Part shown: piece after piece, positions 18,114 to 26,529 of the stretch
Position numbering within the stretch: the first letter of the stretch is position 1
How the letters are laid out: each line of letters starts with the position of its first letter
Assembly (NCBI RefSeq): GCF_013177635.1
Contig: NZ_CP030944.1
Span: 496,001-560,000, forward strand
Source of the DNA: Arcobacter aquimarinus
GTDB lineage: Bacteria > Campylobacterota > Campylobacteria > Campylobacterales > Arcobacteraceae
Reading direction: 5' to 3'
Length of the DNA stretch: 64,000 nt
Position numbers and translations under genes: made by a program
Notes under the pieces: generated by a model
Databases searched by the model: none
What the model was told of the DNA's origin: nothing
What the model saw: the letters and a program-made list of their open reading frames with translations, nothing else

Positions 18114-19316
18114 AGACAATACTTATTTACAAGTGAAGTAGTAAGTCCAGGACACCCTGATAAATGTGCAGATATTATAGCAGACTCGATAGTAGACAGA
18201 TTAATTATTGAAGATAAAGATAGTAGAGTTGCTTCTGAGGTATTTGTTGCAGGGAAACATGTAGTTATTGGTGGAGAAGTAAAATCAAGTGCAAATTTAT
18301 CAATAGAAGATTATGAAAAAATAGTAAAAGACGCTCTTGCAAAAATTGGATATGATGGAAAATCAGCTTTTACAAAAGAACAATGTCTGCATCCTGATGA
18401 TGTAAAAGTTCAAGTTTTATTAAATCAACAAAGCCCTGATATTAATCAAGGAGTTGATCAAGTTGATGGGGAAATTGGAGCTGGTGATCAAGGAATTATG
18501 TTTGGATTTGCATCAAGTGAAACTGCTGATTTTATGCCAGCTGCTATTACTTATGCTAGAATGTTGTGTGATAAAGTTTACAATTATGCTTTACATCATA
18601 ATCAAAAACTTGGAGTTGATATTAAAACACAAGTTACAGTTGATTATGGAACAAAAGAAAATTTTGAAAATTGTAAGCCTCAAAAAATTCATACAATAGT
18701 TGTAAGTGCACCTTCAGTTGAAGGAATGCCAATAGAAGAAGTAAGAGAATTAATCCAAGGCTTAATAGATGATTCTGGACTTCCAACAAATATGTATGAT
18801 AAAAAGAGTACAATTATTCATATAAATCCAACAGGAAGATATGTAAATCACTCTTCTTTACATGATAGTGGGTTAACGGGAAGAAAATTAATCGTTGATT
18901 CATTTGGTGGATATGCACCAATTGGTGGTGGAGCTCAAAGTTCAAAAGATTATACAAAAGTTGATAGAAGTGGACTTTACGCTGCTAGATGGATAGCAAA
19001 ACATATTGTTGCTTCTGGTTTAGCTAAAAAAGCAGTAGTTCAAATCTCTTATGCAATTGGAGTTGCACGACCAACTTCTGTTTCAGTTGATACAATGGGT
19101 TCTTATACAAAATTTGATGATGATAAATTATCAGCTTTTGTAATGGAAAATTTCCCATTAACTCCAAGATGGATTACACAAAAATTTGCTTTAGATAGAC
19201 CAAGTGAAAAAACATTTCTTTATGCAGATGTAGCAGCTCGTGGTCAAGTTGGACAAAGCGATTATCCGTGGGAAAAACTAGACGAACTAGATAAATTTGA
19301 GAATATTCAAAACTAA
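18102..19316 (+). CDS. metK: S-adenosylmethionine synthetase
   Basis: A 404-residue enzyme that makes S-adenosylmethionine from methionine and ATP. Landmarks are FTSEVVSPGHPDKCAD (about residues 7-22), GEIGAGDQGIMFG (about 119-131), GLTGRKLIVDSFGG (about 258) with the P-loop-like GGGAQSSKDYTKVDRS (about 277-292), and the C-terminal domain. The ATG at 18102 begins MEKKRQYLFTSE, the usual family start; a GTG at 18075 would add nine residues encoded by the upstream repeats. The ribosome site is poor: only AAAGGA, 12 or more bases away, is seen. accD follows after 14 bases. Confidence 0.96.
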   Translation: MEKKRQYLFTSEVVSPGHPDKCADIIADSIVDRLIIEDKDSRVASEVFVAGKHVVIGGEVKSSANLSIEDYEKIVKDALAKIGYDGKSAFTKEQCLHPDDVKVQVLLNQQSPDINQGVDQVDGEIGAGDQGIMFGFASSETADFMPAAITYARMLCDKVYNYALHHNQKLGVDIKTQVTVDYGTKENFENCKPQKIHTIVVSAPSVEGMPIEEVRELIQGLIDDSGLPTNMYDKKSTIIHINPTGRYVNHSSLHDSGLTGRKLIVDSFGGYAPIGGGAQSSKDYTKVDRSGLYAARWIAKHIVASGLAKKAVVQISYAIGVARPTSVSVDTMGSYTKFDDDKLSAFVMENFPLTPRWITQKFALDRPSEKTFLYADVAARGQVGQSDYPWEKLDELDKFENIQN

Positions 19317-19330
19317 GAAAAAGGATTATT

Positions 19331-20197
19331 ATGGATTTAAGAAACCTATTTAGCAAAATATCTTTTGATAGTAAATCAAAAGAGCAACCAACAAAAAAAG
19401 ATGCACCAAGTCATTGGATTAAATGTCCAGAATGTAATTCTTTGATGTTTTTTAAAGAAGTAGAGGCTCAAGATAATATTTGTCCAAAATGTAATTTTCA
19501 TATGAGAATTGGTGCAAAAAGAAGAATTGAAATTATAACTGATAAAGATAGTTTTGTTGAATATGATGTTGAATTAAAACCAAATGATCCTTTAAAATTT
19601 GTTGATAAAACTTCTTATAAAAAAAGAGTAGAAGAAGCGTTAAAAAACACAGGAAGAACATCTTCTGTTGTTAGTGGAGAAGCAAAAATAAATGAAATTC
19701 CAGTACAACTAGTAGTTTTTGATTTTGCTTATATGGGTGGAAGTTTAGGTTCAGTTGAAGGTGAAAAAATTGTAAGAGCAGTTAATAGAGCTATTGAAAA
19801 ACAACAAGGATTAATTATTGTTTCAGCTTCTGGTGGTGCTAGAATGCAAGAATCAACATTTGCTTTAATGCAAATGGCAAAAACTTCAGCAGCTCTTAAA
19901 AAACTTGATCATGCAAAACTTCCATATATTTCCATATTAACAGACCCAACAATGGGTGGAGTTTCTGCTTCATTTGCATTCTTAGGTGATATTATTATGG
20001 CAGAGCCAGGTGCATTAATTGGATTTGCAGGACAAAGAGTTATTAAGCAAACTATTGGAGCTGATTTACCAGCTGGATTTCAAAGAGCAGAATTTTTACT
20101 AGAAAAAGGTTCTATTGATATGGTTGTAAATAGATCAGAAATGAAAAAGACTCTAACTGATTTATTAACAATGTTTCAAAAAGAAAAAATTAGTTAA
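19331..20197 (+). CDS. accD: Acetyl-CoA carboxylase carboxyltransferase subunit beta
   Basis: A 288-residue subunit of the carboxyltransferase that makes malonyl-CoA for fatty-acid synthesis. The N-terminal zinc ribbon is visible as CPEC and CPKC pairs 15 residues apart (about residues 33-55). The crotonase-fold core carries GGSLGSVEGEKI, ASGGARMQEST (oxyanion region), DPTMGGVSASFAFLGD and GFAGQRVIKQT. Length matches the family (E. coli AccD about 304). An AAGGATT site precedes the ATG. The thiE-like gene starts 3 bases after the stop. Confidence 0.97.
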   Translation: MDLRNLFSKISFDSKSKEQPTKKDAPSHWIKCPECNSLMFFKEVEAQDNICPKCNFHMRIGAKRRIEIITDKDSFVEYDVELKPNDPLKFVDKTSYKKRVEEALKNTGRTSSVVSGEAKINEIPVQLVVFDFAYMGGSLGSVEGEKIVRAVNRAIEKQQGLIIVSASGGARMQESTFALMQMAKTSAALKKLDHAKLPYISILTDPTMGGVSASFAFLGDIIMAEPGALIGFAGQRVIKQTIGADLPAGFQRAEFLLEKGSIDMVVNRSEMKKTLTDLLTMFQKEKIS

Positions 20198-20200
20198 TAA

Positions 20201-20812
20201 ATGATTTCAAATTTAGAAAAGGCTTTAGGTTTCGAACTTAAAGCCTTTAATTATTTATATGTCTTATGTGATTATGAAACACTACATAAAAAAAATATCA
20301 CTTTAGAAAAATTTGTAGATTTATGTAAAAAGAGTGATGTAAAATTAGTTCAGTATAGAGATAAAACTTCATCTTTACAAGAACAAAAAACAAATCTTTT
20401 ATACTTAAAATCACAGCTCAATATACCAATAATCATAAACGATAAAATAGAATTAATAGAATTTGCTGATGGCTTGCATTTAGGACAAGAGGATTTTTTA
20501 GCAATTCATAAAGACAAAAAAATAGCTACAAAATTAATAAGAGCAAAAATAAAAAATAAACTACTTGGACTTTCAACTCATAATGAAATAGAAATTTTAG
20601 AGGCTAATGATTTAGCTTTAGATATGATAGGTTTAGGTGCTTACAGAAATACAAGTACAAAAGATGTAAGTTCAATAATAGGTTCTAAAATTTCATATTT
20701 GGCAAAAATCTCAAAACATCCAGTTTGTGCTATTGGTGGAGTTAAAATGAATGACATTATAGAAAATATTAAATTTAATGTAATAGGAAGTGGTTTTTTT
20801 AATGAAAATTAA
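20201..20812 (+). CDS. thiE: Thiamine phosphate synthase, ThiE-like
   Basis: A 203-residue TIM-barrel protein with ThiE landmarks: VQYRDKTSS (about 47-55), INDKIELIEFADGLHLGQED (ending near 90), GLSTHNEIEI, IGLGAYRNTSTK and CAIGGV. ThiE joins HMP-PP and thiazole phosphate to give thiamine phosphate. The phosphate- and Mg-binding residues of these motifs are present, though the protein is somewhat shorter and more divergent than E. coli ThiE; a related TenI-type function is the alternative. It sits between accD and rlmH with almost no gaps, probably for transcriptional convenience rather than shared function. Confidence 0.85.
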   Translation: MISNLEKALGFELKAFNYLYVLCDYETLHKKNITLEKFVDLCKKSDVKLVQYRDKTSSLQEQKTNLLYLKSQLNIPIIINDKIELIEFADGLHLGQEDFLAIHKDKKIATKLIRAKIKNKLLGLSTHNEIEILEANDLALDMIGLGAYRNTSTKDVSSIIGSKISYLAKISKHPVCAIGGVKMNDIIENIKFNVIGSGFFNEN

Positions 20813-21257
20813 TATTTATTCTATTTTAAAACCAAGTAAGGATAATTTTGATTCGATAATTCAAGATTTTTTAAAAATGTCATCAAAATATGCAAAAGTT
20901 GAAGTTCATTATATTTTTAATAAAAATATAGCAAAAGCCCAAACAATAGGCGAAAAAGAAGCCCAACAGTCATATAGTGAAACCTATGATCCTTTATTAA
21001 GAGGATTTAATATCGCACTTGATGTTTTAGGGAAAAAAGTTGATACTTATGCTTTTTCTTCATTACTCGAAGATAAAAATGAAGTTAATTTTTTTATTGG
21101 TGGTGCATATGGATTTCAAAGGGAATTTTTACAAAAATGTGATAATGTAATTTCTCTTAGTGATTTAACAATGGCTCATAAAGTTGCAAATGTTGTTTTA
21201 ACAGAACAGATTTTTAGAAGTTTATGTATTCAAAACAATCATCCCTATCATAAGTAA
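20802..21257 (+). CDS. rlmH: 23S rRNA pseudouridine1915 N3-methyltransferase RlmH
   Basis: A 151-residue SPOUT methyltransferase that modifies pseudouridine 1915 of 23S rRNA in the 70S ribosome. The C-terminal knot region is typical: FFIGGAYGFQREF, then ISLSDLTMAHKVANVVLTEQIFRSLCIQNNHPYHK, ending in the conserved PYHK. The start was set at the ATG at 20802, since the family begins MKINIYSI; the earlier in-frame ATG adds four residues. It overlaps the thiE-like gene by 11 bases. Confidence 0.95.
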   Translation: MKINIYSILKPSKDNFDSIIQDFLKMSSKYAKVEVHYIFNKNIAKAQTIGEKEAQQSYSETYDPLLRGFNIALDVLGKKVDTYAFSSLLEDKNEVNFFIGGAYGFQREFLQKCDNVISLSDLTMAHKVANVVLTEQIFRSLCIQNNHPYHK

Positions 21258-21317
21258 TTTATAAACATTTTTGTATAATAAAAATATAATAAAAGAAATT
21301 TAAAAAAAGGAAAGAAG

Positions 21318-22331
21318 ATGGGTTTAAAAAAATATATCGCAGCCACAATAATTTTTCTTGTAGTGGTTTTTGGATATACATATAGCTTAGAATTAGGTAG
21401 TTATGAAGCTTCACTACTTGGATATTCACTTAGTTTACCTATATCTGTATGGATAGTATTTCCAGCTGCTGTTTTAGTATTAGTTACATACTTACATATT
21501 GTATTTTATGGACTAATAAATTATTTTAAACAAAGAGCAGTTTTAAAAGACCATGAATCAATGATAGAGTTTGTAAAAGCTGAATTACTTGAAAAAAATA
21601 ATACGGTAAAATTTAGAACAAAAGAGTTTAAAAATTTATCTTCTATACTTAATCAATTTAAAATTTCAACAAAAGATGAGAGATTTACTTCTTCAAATGA
21701 AGATTTAAACAAAATTGTAGGAAATATACAAGATATAAATGATGGTAAATTTGTAAATGATAAATCATTTAAAGTAAATGAAACTACAAAGTTAGCTAAT
21801 TTAAATATGTTAAATAAAGTAAATGAACAAATTGATTTTGCAGTTGATGTTCTTAAAAAACCTGAAAATTATTCATCAAATGTTGTAAAACAAGCTTTTG
21901 AAAATGTTTTAAGAGAAAAAAGCATGACAACTGTTAAAAAACTTTATAAAAATATAAAATTGGATAAAGAACAAGCATTTAAACTTTTCGAAAAAGATGC
22001 TTCAAATAATGAATTTGGATTTACGCCAGATGAAATTTTACAAATTGTAAAAAGTTTAGACTTTACAAAAGATGATTATTTAGTTTTAGCAAAAAATTAT
22101 GAAAAGATTTTAAAGCCAGATCAAATTATTGCCCTATTTGAAAAATTATCATCTGAAATTGATGAAGCAACAACTGCATATTTACATGTATTATGTGAGT
22201 ATGAAATGATAGAAAAGGTTAAAGAGATAGTTACTTTAACTCCTGACAATGAATTTGCAGCTTTTAAAGCTTTATTGGATTTAAAAGATGCAGGGAAACA
22301 TTATAATTTAGAAGCGATATCTTATAAATAA
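21318..22331 (+). CDS. Membrane-anchored protein of unknown function, LapA-like N-terminus
   Basis: A 337-residue protein with two N-terminal membrane helices (about residues 7-24 and 43-68), an arrangement like LapA (DUF1049), followed by a long cytosolic, mostly helical part rich in Lys, Glu and Leu. No catalytic motif was found. A strong AAAGGAAAGAAG site precedes the ATG. The stop shares one base with the dus start (TAATG), so the two genes are coupled. I do not recognise the C-terminal part; the LapA likeness is weak. Confidence 0.6.
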   Translation: MGLKKYIAATIIFLVVVFGYTYSLELGSYEASLLGYSLSLPISVWIVFPAAVLVLVTYLHIVFYGLINYFKQRAVLKDHESMIEFVKAELLEKNNTVKFRTKEFKNLSSILNQFKISTKDERFTSSNEDLNKIVGNIQDINDGKFVNDKSFKVNETTKLANLNMLNKVNEQIDFAVDVLKKPENYSSNVVKQAFENVLREKSMTTVKKLYKNIKLDKEQAFKLFEKDASNNEFGFTPDEILQIVKSLDFTKDDYLVLAKNYEKILKPDQIIALFEKLSSEIDEATTAYLHVLCEYEMIEKVKEIVTLTPDNEFAAFKALLDLKDAGKHYNLEAISYK

Positions 22332-23263
22332 TGAAAAATAAACTTGATTTTAGCCGACCCCTAGTGGTGTTGGCGCCACTTGCTGGTTATACTGATTTAC
22401 CTTTTAGGTCTGTTGTGAAGAAATTTGGTGCAGATTTAACAATCTCAGAGATGATATCTTCAAATGCTTTAGTTTATAAATCTGCACGAACGCTTAAAAT
22501 GATAGAAAAATCACCAACTGAAGATCCTTATTTTGTACAAATAGCAGGAAATAGTGTTGAGTTAGTTCGTGATGCTGTTTTGCTTTTAAATGAAGTTGAA
22601 GGAATTGATGGAATTGATTTAAATTGTGGATGTCCTGCACCAAAAGTTTTTAATCATGGTAGTGGTTCAAATCTTTTAGGAGATTTAAAAAAGCTTGAAG
22701 AGATACTTTCAACAGTTAAAAAATATTCTAAGAAACAATATACATCTGCAAAAGTAAGACTTGGTGTTAATGAAAAAATACCAGTTGAAATTGGAAAAGC
22801 AGTTGAAGCTTGTGGAGTTGATTTTGTATCTGTTCATGGAAGAACAAGAGCTGGAAAATATAAAGCACCTGTTGATTATGACGCAATTAAAGCTATGAAA
22901 GAAGCTGTTTCTATACCTGTAATAGCAAATGGTGATATAAAAGATTATGATAAAGCAAAAGAGGTTTTAGAATATACAAAAGCAAATGGAGTTATGATAG
23001 GACGAGGTGCTATTGGAAAACCTTGGGTATTCTATCAGTTAAAACATGGAATTGAAGATATTTCAAATGAGATGAAAAAAGAGATTATTTTAGAACATTA
23101 TGATGCCATGCTTAAATTTCATGGTCCTCATGGGGCTATTATGTTTAGAAAATTACTTCACTCTTATTCAAAAGGGTATACAGGAGCCAATGAATTTAGA
23201 GATATTGTAAATAAAATTTCTGATATTGATGTTATGAGAGATTTAATAGAAAACTTTTTTTAA
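22331..23263 (+). CDS. tRNA-dihydrouridine synthase
   Basis: A 310-residue flavoenzyme of the Dus family that reduces uridine to dihydrouridine in tRNA. FMN-binding and catalytic segments are visible: APLAGYTDLPFR (about 15-26), the active Cys in NCGCPAPKV (about 100-108), VSVHGRTRAGKY (about 168-179), VIANGDIKDY and MIGRGAIGKPW. The NCGCP pattern fits the DusB-type group best, but position specificity cannot be read directly. It begins inside the stop codon of the upstream gene. Confidence 0.93.
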   Translation: MKNKLDFSRPLVVLAPLAGYTDLPFRSVVKKFGADLTISEMISSNALVYKSARTLKMIEKSPTEDPYFVQIAGNSVELVRDAVLLLNEVEGIDGIDLNCGCPAPKVFNHGSGSNLLGDLKKLEEILSTVKKYSKKQYTSAKVRLGVNEKIPVEIGKAVEACGVDFVSVHGRTRAGKYKAPVDYDAIKAMKEAVSIPVIANGDIKDYDKAKEVLEYTKANGVMIGRGAIGKPWVFYQLKHGIEDISNEMKKEIILEHYDAMLKFHGPHGAIMFRKLLHSYSKGYTGANEFRDIVNKISDIDVMRDLIENFF

Positions 23264-23353
23264 ACTTTTTTAACTTGATTCAAAAGTTATTTAGATAGAA
23301 TATTGCACTTTTTAAAAGTAAAAAATAAAAATATTTTTTAATAAAGGAATTAT

Positions 23354-24172
23354 TTGTCTAAATATTATTTTGAATTAGCTTTTAAACCAAATAATCATTA
23401 TGAACTTTTTTTAGATTTGTTAGAATCAATAACTACAGATGCTATTGAAGAGAATGATGGAGTTTTAATAGTAAGAAGTGAAGAAGAACTAGAAGATTTA
23501 AAATTTGGAATTGAAGAGTTCTCAAAAGCTTTAAACACAGATTGTGAAATTTTATATGAAAAAAAAGAGAATATTGATTGGATAAAAGAGTATCAAAAAT
23601 CTGTTAAATCAGTTGAAATTGGTAACTTTTTTATTAGACCATCTTGGGAAGATAAAAAAGAAGAAAAGATAGATATTATAATAGATCCAGCATTATCTTT
23701 TGGTTCAGGACATCATGAAACCACATCTTCGTGTATTGAAGCTATAGATGAGTTTATAAAATCTAAGCAGACGGTTTTAGATGTTGGAACAGGAAGTGGA
23801 ATACTTGCAATTGCAGCTTCAAAAAAAGGTTGTTTAGTTGATATTTGCGATACTGATGAAGTATGTATTATTGATACTAAATCAAATTTTGAGTTAAATA
23901 ATGTTTCATTTAATGATTCATGGGTTGGTTCTACTAATAAAACTACAAAAAAATATGATGTTGTAATTGCCAATATTGTTGCAGATGTTTTAGTAATGAT
24001 AGCAAATGATTTAAAAAAATGTTTAAATGATAATGGAATATTAATAATTTCAGGAATATTAGACAAGCATACTAATAAAGTTTTAAATAAATTTAAAGAT
24101 TTAACTCAATTAAAGCTTATTCATAAAAATGAATGGGTAACTATTGTATATGAAAACAAAAAGGAGTCTTAA
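23354..24172 (+). CDS. prmA: Ribosomal protein L11 methyltransferase
   Basis: A 272-residue class I SAM-dependent methyltransferase that methylates ribosomal protein L11. The C-terminal domain has DPALSFGSGHHETT (about residues 111-124), the SAM motif DVGTGSGILAIAA (about 142-154), and ANIVADVL (NxV/PANI-type motif). The N-terminal lobe binds L11. It begins with TTG at 23354, preceded by AAAGGA at proper distance; no ATG fits. ftsH starts 3 bases later. Confidence 0.94.
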   Translation: MSKYYFELAFKPNNHYELFLDLLESITTDAIEENDGVLIVRSEEELEDLKFGIEEFSKALNTDCEILYEKKENIDWIKEYQKSVKSVEIGNFFIRPSWEDKKEEKIDIIIDPALSFGSGHHETTSSCIEAIDEFIKSKQTVLDVGTGSGILAIAASKKGCLVDICDTDEVCIIDTKSNFELNNVSFNDSWVGSTNKTTKKYDVVIANIVADVLVMIANDLKKCLNDNGILIISGILDKHTNKVLNKFKDLTQLKLIHKNEWVTIVYENKKES

Positions 24173-24175
24173 AAT

Positions 24176-26194
24176 ATGGTAAAAAAGCCTAAAAATAACA
24201 ATCAGAATAATAACCAGAATTTTAACAACAATAATAACAATAACAACAATAATAATTTTTTTAATAATAATCCATTGTTGATATTTGTAATTTTTTCAAT
24301 TGTTACAATTTTTGCATTCAAAGCAATTTTTCCAGAAGAACAAATGGGAAATGCAACAAACTCAAATATGCAAGCATTTGGTCAAACATCAAATAAAACA
24401 ATTGCATATTCAGATTTAAAAAGAATGATTAGTTCAGGTAAAATTGAATATGTTGGAATTGGGAATACTCAAATTAGAGCTATTTCAAAAGGTGATAGTG
24501 GACAAGTTATAACATACACTGCAAGAAGAGTTGTTCCTGATGAAACACTTATTCCTGAGTTAGAAAAAAATGGTATAGGATATGGTGGAATCAATGAAGA
24601 AAATATCTTAGCTGATATTTTATTTGGTTGGGTTTTACCTATTTTTATATTTTTCGCTATTTGGATGTTTATTGCTAAAAGAATGCAAAAATCAATGGGT
24701 GGTGGTTCAGGAGGAATTCTTGGAATTGGTTCATCTAAGAAGATGATTAATTCTGAAAAACCAAATGTAAAATTTGATGATATGGCTGGAAATAAAGAAG
24801 CGAAAGAAGAAGTTCAAGAAGTTGTTGATTTTTTAAAATCTCCTGATAGGTATGTAAGACTTGGTGCTCAAATTCCAAAAGGTGTATTATTAGTAGGACC
24901 TCCTGGAACTGGTAAAACTTTATTAGCAAAAGCAGTTGCTGGAGAAGCTGATGTTGAGTTTTTATCAGTTTCAGGTTCTGCATTTATTGAAATGTTTGTT
25001 GGAGTAGGTGCAAGTAGAGTTAGAGATTTATTTGAACAAGCTAAAAAAGTAGCACCTGCAATTATTTTTATTGATGAAATTGATGCAATTGGTAAAAGTA
25101 GAGCAAGTGGTGGTCCAATGGGTGGAAATGATGAAAGAGAACAAACATTAAATCAACTTTTAGCCGAAATGGATGGATTCTCAACTGAACATGCTCCGGT
25201 TATAGTATTAGCTGCAACAAATAGACCAGAAGTTCTTGACCCAGCACTTTTAAGACCAGGAAGATTTGATAGACAAGTTTTAGTTGATAAACCTGATTAT
25301 GAAGGTAGAATTGAAATTTTAAATGTTCATATCAAAGATGTAAAATTAGCAAAAAATGTGGATTTAAAAGAAATTGCAAAAATGACAGCAGGACTTGCTG
25401 GTGCAGATTTAGCAAATATTATAAATGAAGCTGCACTTTTAGCAGGAAGAGCTAATAAAGAAGAAGTTGAACCAAGTGATTTTAAAGAAGCAGTTGAAAG
25501 ACAAATTGCTGGATTAGAAAAAAAATCAAGAAGAATTTCTCCAAAAGAGAGAAAAATTGTTGCTTATCACGAATCAGGACATGCATTAATTGCTGAGATT
25601 ACAAAAGGTGCAAATAAAGTAAATAAAGTATCTATTGTTCCAAGAGGTTTAGCTGCTCTTGGATATACATTAAATACTCCAGAAGAAAATAAATATTTAA
25701 TGCAAAAACATGAGTTATTAGCTGAAGTTGATGTTTTACTTGGTGGACGTGCAGCTGAGCAAGTATTTATTGGTGAAATTTCTACAGGTGCTGGAAATGA
25801 CCTTGAAAGAGCAACTGGAATTATCAAATCAATGGCTACTATTTATGGTATGAGTGATATTGCTGGATTAATGGTACTTGAAAGAAGAACTAATCAATTC
25901 TTAGGTGGACAAACACAAAAAGATTTCTCTGATGCAATGGCAAAAGATTTAGATGACCATGTAAAAAAAGTATTAAATGAAAGATATGAAATTGTTTTAC
26001 AAGCATTAAGAGATAATAGTGCTGCTATTGAGCAAATGACTGCTGAATTATTAGAAATAGAAGTAATTACAGGCGAGAGAGTAAGAGAAATCATAAAAGA
26101 AAATGGTGGAAAAGTTTTTGAAGATGAAGATTTACATACAGAAGCTTTAAAAGACACAGAAACTGAAGAAAAAAAAGAAACTACTGAGGAATAA
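24176..26194 (+). CDS. ftsH: ATP-dependent zinc metalloprotease FtsH
   Basis: A 672-residue membrane AAA+ protease that degrades misfolded membrane proteins and regulators. Two membrane helices (about 33-48 and 142-162) flank a periplasmic part. The AAA module shows Walker A (GPPGTGKT, about 241-248), Walker B (IIFIDEIDAIG), the SRH region and the pore loop; the protease has HESGH with catalytic His and Glu (about 464-468). The N-terminus before helix 1 is a run of Asn with Gln and Phe, encoded by AAT/AAC triplets, unlike typical FtsH. An AAGGAG site lies before the ATG. A terminator follows. Confidence 0.97.
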   Translation: MVKKPKNNNQNNNQNFNNNNNNNNNNNFFNNNPLLIFVIFSIVTIFAFKAIFPEEQMGNATNSNMQAFGQTSNKTIAYSDLKRMISSGKIEYVGIGNTQIRAISKGDSGQVITYTARRVVPDETLIPELEKNGIGYGGINEENILADILFGWVLPIFIFFAIWMFIAKRMQKSMGGGSGGILGIGSSKKMINSEKPNVKFDDMAGNKEAKEEVQEVVDFLKSPDRYVRLGAQIPKGVLLVGPPGTGKTLLAKAVAGEADVEFLSVSGSAFIEMFVGVGASRVRDLFEQAKKVAPAIIFIDEIDAIGKSRASGGPMGGNDEREQTLNQLLAEMDGFSTEHAPVIVLAATNRPEVLDPALLRPGRFDRQVLVDKPDYEGRIEILNVHIKDVKLAKNVDLKEIAKMTAGLAGADLANIINEAALLAGRANKEEVEPSDFKEAVERQIAGLEKKSRRISPKERKIVAYHESGHALIAEITKGANKVNKVSIVPRGLAALGYTLNTPEENKYLMQKHELLAEVDVLLGGRAAEQVFIGEISTGAGNDLERATGIIKSMATIYGMSDIAGLMVLERRTNQFLGGQTQKDFSDAMAKDLDDHVKKVLNERYEIVLQALRDNSAAIEQMTAELLEIEVITGERVREIIKENGGKVFEDEDLHTEALKDTETEEKKETTEE

Positions 26195-26200
26195 CTATAA

Positions 26201-26234
26201 AAAAGAGTGAATAAATTACAGTATTCACTCTTTT
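26201..26234 (+). terminator. Rho-independent terminator of ftsH
   Basis: A 13-bp perfect stem (26201-26213 with 26222-26234) and an 8-base loop lie 7 bases after the ftsH stop. The T run is short (four T), so efficiency may be moderate. It separates ftsH from the leu promoter. Confidence 0.75.
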
Positions 26235-26273
26235 ATCTTACAAAATAAATTTAAAAAATAATATCATTTTATA

Positions 26274-26302
26274 TTGACAAAATAGAATTTATTAATTATA
26301 CT
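26274..26302 (+). promoter_or_regulatory. Sigma70 promoter of the leu leader and leuA
   Basis: TTGACA (26274-26279) and TATACT (26297-26302) are 17 bases apart, close to consensus. Transcription would begin near 26309 and read through a leader ORF (26346-26423) before leuA. A second TATAAT at 26498-26503, without a -35, could start a leaderless transcript just before leuA. Confidence 0.8.
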
Positions 26303-26345
26303 TAACTACTTGAAATACAAATATACTTAAAATAAGGAGAGATAT

Positions 26346-26423
26346 ATGAAAATATTTAATTTTTCAAATAACCATTTTATCAAAAGCGTTAACTCTCTTC
26401 TGCTTCTTTCTTTTTCTCTCTAA
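26346..26423 (+). CDS. leuL: Probable leu leader peptide (attenuation), 25 residues
   Basis: A 25-codon ORF between a near-consensus promoter and leuA. It has a strong AAGGAG ribosome site 6 bases before the ATG. Residues 18-21 are four consecutive Leu, written CTT CTG CTT CTT, and a fifth Leu (CTC) is the last codon; none is TTA, the common Leu codon here. The E. coli leu leader also has four adjacent rare Leu codons, so leucine-sensitive attenuation is likely. After the stop, 106 bases lead to leuA with an AT-only hairpin (26422-26441) and a T-rich stretch (26473-26484). No GC-rich terminator is evident, so the exact mechanism is uncertain. Confidence 0.75.
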   Translation: MKIFNFSNNHFIKSVNSLLLLSFSL

Positions 26424-26484
26424 TTATAAATTTTTATAATTATTAATTTACAAAAAAACAATTAAATTTAGGTTTTCTTTTTTT
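26422..26484 (+). promoter_or_regulatory. Possible attenuator region between leader ORF and leuA
   Basis: An AT-only hairpin (26422-26430 with 26433-26441) begins at the leader stop codon. A second weak stem (AAAAC near 26455-26460 with GTTTT near 26472-26476) precedes the T-rich stretch to 26484. The pyrimidine-rich CTCTCT at the end of the leader ORF could also pair with the AGGAGAG of its ribosome site. These suggest alternative structures, but their energies were not calculated. Confidence 0.4.
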
Positions 26485-26529
26485 AAATAAAAAAAGATAT
26501 AATATATGACATTTTAAAAGGTTAATACA

